Of a stretch of DNA of 5,149 nt, positions 1 to 4,750 are shown piece after piece. The stretch is from Clostridia bacterium (lineage in GTDB: Bacteria > Bacillota_A > Clostridia > Christensenellales > Aristaeellaceae). The translations under genes were made by a program, and so were the position numbers. The stretch lies in assembly GCA_900754775.1 (NCBI GenBank), contig CAAEDZ010000019.1:1-5149 (forward strand). Direction: 5' to 3'. The notes under the pieces were generated by a model. The model saw only the letters and a program-made list of their open reading frames with translations, had not been told where the DNA came from and did not search any database. How positions within the stretch are numbered: the stretch's first letter is position 1; every line of letters starts with the position of its first letter.

Positions 1-483
1 ACGCTACGCATACGCGAGGGCGACCCGCTGGAGATCTACACGGATCACGACGGCGAAGTGGTGCTGAAGAAGTATTCGCCCATCGGCGAGATCGCCAACA
101 TCGCCAAGGATTACACCGATTCCCTCTACCGCACGCTCGGGCATATCACCTGTATCTGCGACCGCGACGCGGTGGTCTCCGCCACGGGCGCGTCCAAGCG
201 CGAACTGGTGGAAAAGCCGCTCAGCGCCGAGGTGGAGAACATTCTCCAGAACCGCAAGATGGCGGTGTTCAACCTCGCCTCCGGCGCGAAGATGATCCCC
301 GTCACCAACGACGACAACGCCGAGGCGTACACCGCCCAGCTGGTCGCGCCCATCCTCGCCGACGGCGAGATCATCGGCGGTCTGATGCTTTTGAGCCGCG
401 AGGCGGGCGCGAGCATGGGCGAGGTGGATCAGAAGGTGGCCGAGACCACCACCAGCATCATCGCCCGCCAGATGGAGCAGTAA
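1..483 (+). CDS. spoVT: Stage V sporulation protein T (SpoVT), 3' part
   Basis: SpoVT is an AbrB-family transcription regulator that acts in the forespore late in sporulation, modulating sigma-G-dependent genes and germination properties. The frame is open from base 1 to TAA at 481-483, giving 160 visible residues. The first visible residues, TLRIREGDPLEIY, are the second half of the AbrB swapped-hairpin DNA-binding domain and closely match B. subtilis SpoVT from about residue 25. About 24 N-terminal residues are therefore off the left edge. After the linker (VVLKKYSPIGE) comes the GAF-like domain with the family features LGHITCICDRD, SATGASK and, at the C-terminus, MGEVDQKVAET followed by ARQMEQ, which ends exactly like known SpoVT proteins. 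The GTG at 58 is internal and not a start. No terminator is visible after the stop. Identification is firm; regulation cannot be seen because the 5' end is missing. Confidence 0.96.
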   Translation, partial: TLRIREGDPLEIYTDHDGEVVLKKYSPIGEIANIAKDYTDSLYRTLGHITCICDRDAVVSATGASKRELVEKPLSAEVENILQNRKMAVFNLASGAKMIPVTNDDNAEAYTAQLVAPILADGEIIGGLMLLSREAGASMGEVDQKVAETTTSIIARQMEQ

Positions 484-487
484 GACG

Positions 488-516
488 TTGCGCGGCGGGG
501 GAAAATATGGTATAAT
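488..516 (+). promoter_or_regulatory. Sigma-A-type promoter with extended -10, upstream of mazG
   Basis: The -35-like TTGCGC at 488-493 is separated by 17 bp from a perfect TATAAT at 511-516. A TG at 508-509 one base upstream makes it an extended -10 (TGGTATAAT). The expected transcription start is near 523, leaving a leader of about 17-26 nt before mazG. The element is an AT-rich island in a GC-rich gap and overlaps nothing coding. The -35 matches only three of six bases, which an extended -10 can compensate for. It implies that mazG, and perhaps hup, is transcribed independently of spoVT. Confidence 0.7.
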
Positions 517-539
517 CCGATCAGATACAGCGAAGGGAT

Positions 540-1967
540 ATGGAAAAAATGTCGCCTGTCACCGTGATCGGATGCGGCCTTCGCCGCGAACAACTCACGC
601 TCGAAGCCGCGCAGGCGCTCGAGCGCTGCGACAAAGTGCTTTTGCACACGCGGCGCTGCGGCCTGGCGGACTATCTGAGCGAAAAGAACATCCCCTTTGA
701 GACGCTGGACGCGCTCTACGACGCCGCCGAGGACTTTGACCAGCACGTCCGCCTCGCGGTGCAGGCGGTGCTGGACGCCGCGCGGGAGGGCAGCGTCGCC
801 TATGCCGTGTTCGACGTGCGCGATGTGAGCGCGCAGGCGCTCATCAAGTCCGGCGCCGATGTGCGCGTCATCGCCGGTCCGCCGCTGGAGGAGGGCCTTT
901 GGGCCTACGCCGAGGGCGCGACCGATTGCTGGGCCGCCTCGGAATGGGAAACATGGACGCTCCACGCCGACCGCAACGCCCTCATCCGCGAACTGGACAC
1001 GCGCGAACTGGCCGCCGAGGTCAAATTGAAGCTCATGGACTGTTACCCGGAGGATTCGGACATCTACGTCCGCGCCGGCGATGGCGGCGTTGCAAAGACC
1101 TCTCTGGTGGAGCTGGACCGCCTGAGCGCCTACGACCATCGCCTCAGCGTGCTGGTGCCGGCGCAGCGGGAACTTACGAAGCTGGAGCGCTACGGCTTTG
1201 ACGAGCTGAACCGCGTCATCCACATCCTGCGCGCGCCGGGCGGCTGCCCGTGGGATCGCAAGCAGACGCACCAGTCGCTGCGCACCAACCTCGTCGAGGA
1301 ATCCTACGAGGCCGTGGACGCCATCGACCGCGACGATATGGACGCCCTCTACGACGAACTGGGCGACGTGCTTTTGCAGATCGTACTCCATGCGGAGATC
1401 GCCCGCGAACACGGCGAGTTCACCATCGGAGACGTGACCACCGCCATCACCCATAAGATGATCTTCCGCCACCAGCACGTCTTTGGCAGCGCCAAAGCGG
1501 ATACGGCGGACGAGGTGCTCGACCTCTGGCAGAAGGTCAAAAAGGCCGAGCGCCACCAGAAGACGCAGGCGGAAGTGCTGCGCTCCGTGACCAGAAGCCT
1601 GCCGGCGCTGATGCGCGCGGAAAAGGTACAAAAGCGCGCCGCGGACGTGGGCTTCGACTGGGAGAACGCTCAGGCAGCCTTCTACAAGATCGGCGAAGAG
1701 GCGGAAGAACTTTCGGGCGCCGTCAAAAGCGGCTCCGGCATCGAGGAGGAGGCCGGCGACCTGCTCTTTGCCGTGGTCAACGTGCTGCGCCTTTTGAAGC
1801 TCGACCCGGAGATCGCCCTCAGCCGCGCCATCGACAAATTCATCGCCCGCTTCGCAAAAATGGAAGAGAGCATACTTGCCGACGGCAAACAGCTCGCCGG
1901 CATGACCCTCGAAGAGATGGACGCATATTGGGCGCGCGTAAAATTGTCGGAAAATGCCCGTCCTTAG
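540..1967 (+). CDS. mazG: MazG nucleoside triphosphate pyrophosphohydrolase with N-terminal tetrapyrrole-methylase-like domain (YabN type)
   Basis: This is a three-part protein of 475 residues. Residues about 5-210 align with the tetrapyrrole (corrin/porphyrin) methylase-like domain of B. subtilis YabN; the best-conserved stretch is LAAEVKLKLMDCYPEDSDIY near 158-176, followed by LDRLSAYDH and LVPAQ. Residues about 220-330 form MazG domain 1, with GCPWDRKQTH at 235-244, the metal-binding EESYE at 253-257 and DELGD at 272-276. Residues about 355-470 form MazG domain 2, with GEEAEE at 385-390, EEEAGDLLF at 402-410 and DKFIARF at 432-438. MazG hydrolyses NTPs or dNTPs to NMP plus pyrophosphate and is thought to cleanse nucleotide pools. 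Both MazG domains retain their acidic metal ligands, but the methylase domain has lost its usual SAM-site motifs (see findings). The start is uncertain. ATG 540 lies only 2 nt after GAAGGG (532-537), whereas the in-frame ATG at 549 has better spacing and would give 472 residues. hup follows after 119 nt. Confidence 0.95.
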   Translation: MEKMSPVTVIGCGLRREQLTLEAAQALERCDKVLLHTRRCGLADYLSEKNIPFETLDALYDAAEDFDQHVRLAVQAVLDAAREGSVAYAVFDVRDVSAQALIKSGADVRVIAGPPLEEGLWAYAEGATDCWAASEWETWTLHADRNALIRELDTRELAAEVKLKLMDCYPEDSDIYVRAGDGGVAKTSLVELDRLSAYDHRLSVLVPAQRELTKLERYGFDELNRVIHILRAPGGCPWDRKQTHQSLRTNLVEESYEAVDAIDRDDMDALYDELGDVLLQIVLHAEIAREHGEFTIGDVTTAITHKMIFRHQHVFGSAKADTADEVLDLWQKVKKAERHQKTQAEVLRSVTRSLPALMRAEKVQKRAADVGFDWENAQAAFYKIGEEAEELSGAVKSGSGIEEEAGDLLFAVVNVLRLLKLDPEIALSRAIDKFIARFAKMEESILADGKQLAGMTLEEMDAYWARVKLSENARP

Positions 1968-2041
1968 CAGGAATTTCCCGCATGGGCGCGAATTTTTGAA
2001 TGACCGGCGTTCGCAGCGCATGCGCGCAGGCGCCGTAAATT

Positions 2042-2058
2042 GGGATCGGTCCGATCCC
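2042..2058. repeat. Perfect 17-bp palindrome upstream of hup
   Basis: GGGATCGG and CCGATCCC are perfect 8-bp inverted arms around a single central T. The right arm ends 15 nt before the hup Shine-Dalgarno sequence. In DNA it could be a symmetric operator. In RNA it could fold as a 7-bp stem with a 3-nt loop. The short TTT that follows is too weak to call an intrinsic terminator for mazG. Function is unknown. Confidence 0.45.
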
Positions 2059-2073
2059 TTTGCCAGAATATTT

Positions 2074-2080
2074 GGAGGTG
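2074..2080 (+). promoter_or_regulatory. Ribosome binding site that fixes the hup start
   Basis: GGAGGTG at 2074-2080 lies 6 nt before ATG 2087. This near-perfect Shine-Dalgarno sequence decides for ATG 2087 over an upstream in-frame TTG at 2060, which would add nine residues not found in HU proteins. Confidence 0.85.
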
Positions 2081-2086
2081 GCACCA

Positions 2087-2356
2087 ATGAATAAGGTTAC
2101 TCTCGTGGCGAAGATCGCGGAAAAGTCCGGACTTTCCAAGAAGCAGGCTGAGCTGGCGCTCGGCGCTTTCATCGACTCCGTTACCGAGGCTCTCAAGGAG
2201 GGCGACAAGGTCCAGCTGATGGGCTTTGGCACCTTCGAGGTCAAGGAGCGCGCCGCTCGCACCGGTCGCAACCCCTCTACGGGCGCGACCATCGAGATCC
2301 CCGCCAGCAAGACCCCCACGTTCAAGGCCGGCAAGGGCCTGCGCGACGAGTTCTAA
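2087..2356 (+). CDS. hup: DNA-binding protein HU
   Basis: This 89-residue protein has the normal length and sequence of a bacterial HU. HU binds DNA without sequence specificity as a dimer, bends it, and compacts the nucleoid. It begins [20 protein letters not shown] (N-terminal helices). It then carries [20 protein letters not shown], the dimer core with the conserved GFGTF turn, and GRNPSTG, the tip of the beta-arm whose proline (in RNP) intercalates between base pairs. [13 protein letters not shown] forms the C-terminus. Codon use leans to GTT, GCT, ACT and TCC more than in its neighbours, as expected for a highly expressed gene. The gene lies between mazG and rqcP, an order seen in many Clostridia. 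I found no convincing promoter in the 119 nt upstream, so it may be read from the mazG promoter or from one I do not recognise. A separate hup or hbs designation by homology would be equivalent. Confidence 0.97.
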   Translation: MNKVTLVAKIAEKSGLSKKQAELALGAFIDSVTEALKEGDKVQLMGFGTFEVKERAARTGRNPSTGATIEIPASKTPTFKAGKGLRDEF

Positions 2357-2370
2357 GCCGCTACGCGGCT
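2356..2370 (+). other. Small hairpin at the hup stop codon
   Basis: AGCCGC and GCGGCT form a perfect 6-bp stem with a TAC loop, beginning at the last base of the hup stop codon. No T-tract follows, so it is not an intrinsic terminator. It could protect the hup mRNA 3' end. The region up to 2403 can form further GC-rich pairings, for example GGCGAC 2371-2376 with GTCGCC 2398-2403. Short GC hairpins arise easily by chance at this base composition. Confidence 0.3.
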
Positions 2371-2427
2371 GGCGACCCGGGCGCGGGCGGCACGTTTGTC
2401 GCCGTCTGCCGCGCACGGAACACATGG

Positions 2428-2460
2428 ACAGGGCTGCTGTTTGAGGCGGCCCTGTTTTCT
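2428..2460 (+). terminator. Intrinsic terminator-like hairpin between hup and rqcP
   Basis: ACAGGGC at 2428-2434 pairs with GCCCTGT at 2449-2455. The stem continues inward with TGCT 2435-2438 against GGCG 2445-2448 (two G-C and two G-T pairs), giving about 11 bp closed by a 6-nt loop. It is followed directly by TTTCT, and TTTT at 2455-2458 if the last stem base is counted. This is the layout of a Rho-independent terminator for hup. The T-tract is short, so termination may be partial. It ends only 6 nt before the rqcP ribosome binding site. Confidence 0.65.
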
Positions 2461-2465
2461 ACAAC

Positions 2466-2471
2466 AGGAGG
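2466..2471 (+). promoter_or_regulatory. Ribosome binding site that fixes the rqcP start
   Basis: AGGAGG lies 5 nt before ATG 2477. It is the only strong Shine-Dalgarno sequence near the rqcP 5' end. It supports the start at 2477 over an upstream in-frame GTG at 2396 and over the internal ATG at 2534, where the core S4 domain begins but no good ribosome binding site is seen. Confidence 0.8.
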
Positions 2472-2476
2472 TATCC

Positions 2477-2776
2477 ATGAGCAGAAAGGCGATGGAAGCC
2501 AAAAAGAGCGCGCCGCGCGTGCAGGCCGATTCGATGCGGCTGGATAAATATCTGAAGGTATCGCGCATCATCAAGCGCCGCAGCGTCGCCAACGACGCCT
2601 GCTCCACCGGCCACATCACCGTCAACGGCAAGGAAGCCAAGCCGGGCACGGACGTGCGCGTGGGCGATGTGCTGGGCGTGCGCTTTGGCGAAAAGTACAC
2701 CGAATACGAGGTGCTGTCCATCGGCGAGCATGCCCTCAAGCAGGACGCGGCGGACATGTACCGCGTGAAGGCATGA
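2477..2776 (+). CDS. rqcP: RqcP, S4-domain RNA-binding protein of ribosome-associated quality control
   Basis: This 99-residue protein has a single S4 domain. RqcP (formerly YabO; related to Hsp15) binds the obstructed 50S subunit together with RqcH and tRNA-Ala and helps add C-terminal alanine tails that mark stalled nascent chains for degradation. The diagnostic stretch RLDKYLKVSRIIKRRSVAND begins at residue 21 and is nearly the same as in B. subtilis RqcP. It is followed by GHITVNGKEAKPGTDVRVGD and VRFGEKYTEYEV, and the tail AADMYRVK also matches. The protein carries about 19 extra, mostly basic residues before the usual start (SRKAMEAKKSAPR), supported by the ribosome binding site position. 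The TGA stop overlaps the ispDF ATG (ATGA), which suggests translational coupling. In B. subtilis the gene follows yabN, matching this neighbourhood except for hup in between. Confidence 0.93.
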   Translation: MSRKAMEAKKSAPRVQADSMRLDKYLKVSRIIKRRSVANDACSTGHITVNGKEAKPGTDVRVGDVLGVRFGEKYTEYEVLSIGEHALKQDAADMYRVKA

Positions 2777-3927
2777 GTACCTGGGCGGTGGTGGTCGCCG
2801 CCGGCCGCGGCGAGCGCGCCGGTTTGGGGGAAAACAAGGTGCTGCACCGCATCTGCGGCCTGAGCGTGCTTTCCCGCACGCTGCGCGCCCTGCAAAACAG
2901 CGCGCTCTTTGACGGCTGCGTGCTGGTGCTGGCTACCCGTGATCGCGACGCCTACGAGGCCCTTCGCAGACAGGAGGGCTTCTGTCCGCTGGTCCGCGCG
3001 GTGGCCGAGGGCGGCGATACGCGGCAGGCGTCCGTGTTAAGCGGCCTGCGCGCCCTGCCGGAGGACTGCGAGATCGTCGCCATTCACGACGCGGCGCGTC
3101 CCTTCGTCACCACGGACATCCTCAGCCGCTCCATCGAACTGGCGCAGCAGACCGGCAGCGGCGTGGCCTGCGCGATGGTGGTGGATACCGTCAAGGAAGT
3201 GGGGGAGGACGGCTCCGTGCGCACGCTCGACCGCTCCCGCCTGCGCGCGGCGCAAACGCCGCAGACCTTCCGCCGCGCCGAGATCGTCCGCGCCGCGGAG
3301 GAGGCGGAGAGAAGCGGCTGGTCGGCCACGGACGACGCCGACCTCTACGAGCGCTTCTGGGGCCGCGTGACGCTCTTCACCGCCCCGGAAAGCCCCGCCA
3401 ACATCAAATTGACCACCAGGGAGGATTTTATGCGCGAGGAAAGCGCCTTTCGCGTCGGCACAGGGTTCGACGCCCACCGGCTCGTGGAGGGCCGGAAACT
3501 GGTGCTGTGCGGCGTACACGTGCCCTGCGAGCGCGGGTTGGACGGCCACTCCGACGCGGACGTCGCCCTGCACGCCCTCATGGACGCCATGCTCGGCGCG
3601 CTGGGGCTGGGCGACATCGGCCGCCATTTCCCGGACAGCGACGAGGCGTTTCGCGGCATCTCTTCCATGCTGCTTCTGGCGCAGGTCATGCGCATGATGG
3701 AGGAGCGCGGCTGGCGCGTGGCCAACGCCGATGTGACCATCGTGGCGCAAAGGCCGAAGCTCGCGCCTTACATAGAGGAGATGCGTCTCAACATCGCCGA
3801 GGCGCTGGGCGTGGCGAAGGACTGCGCCAACGTCAAGGCGACCACCACCGAGCGCATGGGCTACGAGGGTCGGGAAGAGGGCATCTCCGCGCAGGCGGTC
3901 GTACTGCTCACGAAAGGAAGTGTGTAA
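2773..3927 (+). CDS. ispDF: Bifunctional IspD/IspF: MEP cytidylyltransferase and MEcPP synthase
   Basis: This 384-residue fusion covers two steps of the MEP isoprenoid pathway. IspD makes CDP-ME from MEP and CTP. IspF cyclises CDP-ME 2-phosphate to MEcPP, releasing CMP. IspD spans about 3-217. It shows AAGRGERAG with R16, then K22, HDAARP at 105-110, DT at 138-139, TPQTFR at 162-167 and NIKLT with K212, equivalent to the E. coli active-site residues. IspF spans about 226-382. It shows zinc ligands D233 and H235 (GFDAH) and H267 (ALHALMDA). It also has GHSDAD at 258-263, DIGRHFPD at 281-288 and TTTERMGYEGREEGISAQ at 357-374. All catalytic signatures are present. The middle enzyme, IspE, is not in the window. 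The start codon overlaps the rqcP stop by 4 nt and has only a weak ribosome binding site of its own, so coupling is likely. A strong internal start lies at the domain boundary. mtnN begins 1 nt after the stop. Confidence 0.97.
   Translation: MSTWAVVVAAGRGERAGLGENKVLHRICGLSVLSRTLRALQNSALFDGCVLVLATRDRDAYEALRRQEGFCPLVRAVAEGGDTRQASVLSGLRALPEDCEIVAIHDAARPFVTTDILSRSIELAQQTGSGVACAMVVDTVKEVGEDGSVRTLDRSRLRAAQTPQTFRRAEIVRAAEEAERSGWSATDDADLYERFWGRVTLFTAPESPANIKLTTREDFMREESAFRVGTGFDAHRLVEGRKLVLCGVHVPCERGLDGHSDADVALHALMDAMLGALGLGDIGRHFPDSDEAFRGISSMLLLAQVMRMMEERGWRVANADVTIVAQRPKLAPYIEEMRLNIAEALGVAKDCANVKATTTERMGYEGREEGISAQAVVLLTKGSV
3418..3432 (+). promoter_or_regulatory. Internal ribosome binding site and ATG at the IspD/IspF boundary
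   Basis: AGGGAGGA at 3418-3425 is followed after 4 nt by ATG 3430-3432, which is in frame as codon 220 of ispDF. Translation from here would give 165 residues containing the whole IspF domain, close to the length of stand-alone IspF (about 160). This is the best Shine-Dalgarno/ATG pair inside the gene. It may be a relic of a separate ispF or a working second start. It has not been shown to be used. Confidence 0.5.
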
Positions 3928-3928
3928 G

Positions 3929-4624
3929 ATGATCGGCATCATCGGCGCGCTGGACATCGAACTGGAACGGCTGATCGGCGCCATGCAGGAACCCGCGCAC
4001 CGGGAGATCAGCGGCGTGCCCTTCACCTGCGGAAAGCTCCTGGGAACGGACGTGGTCATCGCCCGCGCCGGCGTGGGCAAGGTCAACGCCGCCGTCTGCG
4101 CGCAGACCATGGCGCTCATCTACGAGCCGGAACTCATCATCAACTCGGGCGTCTCCGGCGCGCTCTCGCCGGAACTGCGCGTGGGCGACGTGGTCATCGG
4201 CACGGATGTGGTGCAGCACGATGTGGACACCACGGCGCTGGGGGACGAACCGGGCTTTGTCTCCACCGTGGACCGCCTCTCTTTCCCGCTGGACAACTTC
4301 GCCTCCACGGCCATCTCCGCCGCGGCGGAGGAATTGGGCATCCACGCCGTGCGCGGGCGCATCGCCTCGGGCGACCAGTTCGTCGCCTCAACAGAGCGCA
4401 AGGAGGAGATCGTGCGCCTCTTTTCCGCCGTCACCTGCGAAATGGAGGCCGGCGCCATCGCCCACGTTTGCTTCCTCAACCGCATCCCCTGCGCGGTCAT
4501 CCGCTCCATTTCCGATGGCGGCAACGAGGAAGCACCGATGTCCTACGAGGAATTTCTGCCGCTGGCGGCAAAAAACTCCTCGGAATTGACGCTCGCTTAC
4601 CTGAAGTCCCTGCAAAATTTATGA
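3929..4624 (+). CDS. mtnN: 5'-methylthioadenosine/S-adenosylhomocysteine nucleosidase
   Basis: This 231-residue enzyme has the usual MtnN length. It hydrolyses MTA and SAH (and 5'-deoxyadenosine) to adenine plus the thioribose derivative. This relieves product inhibition of SAM-dependent methylation, polyamine synthesis and radical-SAM enzymes, and feeds methionine salvage or LuxS. It begins MIGIIGALDIELERL, with E11 equivalent to E. coli catalytic Glu12. It continues with AGVGKVNAA, INSGVSGAL, VGDVVI and the purine-pocket SGDQF at 147-151. EMEAGAIAHV (ribose-binding E171-M172-E173) and SISDGG follow, with D196 equivalent to catalytic Asp197. Further family signature is seen in MSYEEFLPLAAKNSS. 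The start at ATG 3929 has AAAGGAAG at 3913-3920 with 8 nt spacing; an upstream GTG at 3920 lies within that site and is rejected. The gene is 1 nt from the ispDF stop, so the two are almost certainly co-transcribed. No strong terminator follows. Confidence 0.96.
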   Translation: MIGIIGALDIELERLIGAMQEPAHREISGVPFTCGKLLGTDVVIARAGVGKVNAAVCAQTMALIYEPELIINSGVSGALSPELRVGDVVIGTDVVQHDVDTTALGDEPGFVSTVDRLSFPLDNFASTAISAAAEELGIHAVRGRIASGDQFVASTERKEEIVRLFSAVTCEMEAGAIAHVCFLNRIPCAVIRSISDGGNEEAPMSYEEFLPLAAKNSSELTLAYLKSLQNL

Positions 4625-4650
4625 ACAGGGCGTAAAAACTGCAAAAAGGC

Positions 4651-4679
4651 TTGCTTTTTTGACCATCTTTCGCTATAAT
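4651..4679 (+). promoter_or_regulatory. Sigma-A-type promoter of ctsR
   Basis: TTGCTT at 4651-4656 is followed by 17 bp and a perfect TATAAT at 4674-4679. A-rich tracts (AAAAA at 4634-4638 and 4643-4647) lie just upstream and could act as an UP element. The expected transcription start is near 4686, giving a leader of about 65 nt before ctsR. CtsR-like boxes lie on both sides of the -10, so the promoter should be repressed by its own product. Confidence 0.8.
4658..4674 (-). promoter_or_regulatory. CtsR box 1 (minus strand), between -35 and -10
   Basis: Read on the minus strand this is AGCGAAAGATGGTCAAA. The established CtsR operator is a tandem heptad, RGTCAAA-NAN-RGTCAAA. This site matches 13 of 15 specified positions: the second heptad is perfect, and the first differs at two central bases. 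It fills most of the promoter spacer and ends on the first base of the -10. Confidence 0.75.
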
Positions 4680-4696
4680 AGTCAGAGATGGTCAAT
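4680..4696 (+). promoter_or_regulatory. CtsR box 2 (plus strand), just after the -10
   Basis: AGTCAGAGATGGTCAAT matches the tandem heptad RGTCAAA-NAN-RGTCAAA at 13 of 15 specified positions, with one mismatch in each heptad. It starts on the base after TATAAT and covers the expected transcription start. Together with box 1 it forms an inverted pair, with perfect 10-bp arms TTGACCATCT 4659-4668 and AGATGGTCAA 4686-4695. Confidence 0.75.
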
Positions 4697-4709
4697 CTAT
4701 ATCCATCGT

Positions 4710-4729
4710 GCTTCGCGCAAACGCGGGGC
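4710..4729 (+). other. Possible hairpin in the ctsR leader
   Basis: GCTTCGCG 4710-4717 can pair with CGCGGGGC 4722-4729 (8 pairs, two of them G-U) around a CAAA loop. It ends 8 nt before the GAGGTG ribosome binding site and does not cover it. It may affect mRNA stability or be incidental. Confidence 0.25.
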
Positions 4730-4750
4730 AAAAGAAAGAGGTGGATCGGC

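Noticed and set aside
58..60. GTG as the start of a short GAF-only protein
   Set aside because: The reading frame continues upstream into clear AbrB-domain sequence of SpoVT, and no ribosome binding site precedes the GTG.
2016..2025. GCGCATGCGC palindrome between mazG and hup
   Set aside because: A 10-bp GC palindrome is common by chance at this base composition, and nothing around it suggests a function.
2040..2069. TTGGGA and CAGAAT as a hup promoter
   Set aside because: The match is poor and transcription would start at about 2076, inside the ribosome binding site.
429..2087. Very long open frame on the minus strand opposite mazG
   Set aside because: It is the mirror of a GC3-rich gene. 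Its translation is low-complexity, rich in A, R, H and V, with no recognisable domain, while the + strand encodes an unmistakable MazG with a ribosome binding site.
3037..4119. Long minus-strand frame opposite ispDF and mtnN
   Set aside because: Same cause as above. The + strand carries full catalytic signatures for IspD, IspF and MtnN, and the minus frame has no start context or family resemblance.
4642..4661. AT-rich hairpin after mtnN as its terminator
   Set aside because: CAAAAA can pair with TTTTTG, but the T-run is inside the stem, leaving no free T-tract, and the stem is weak. The A-tract is more likely promoter upstream sequence.
4659..4679. TTGACC as the -35 of the ctsR promoter
   Set aside because: It is only 9 bp from TATAAT. 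TTGCTT at 4651-4656 has the correct 17-bp spacing, and TTGACC is better explained as half of a CtsR box.
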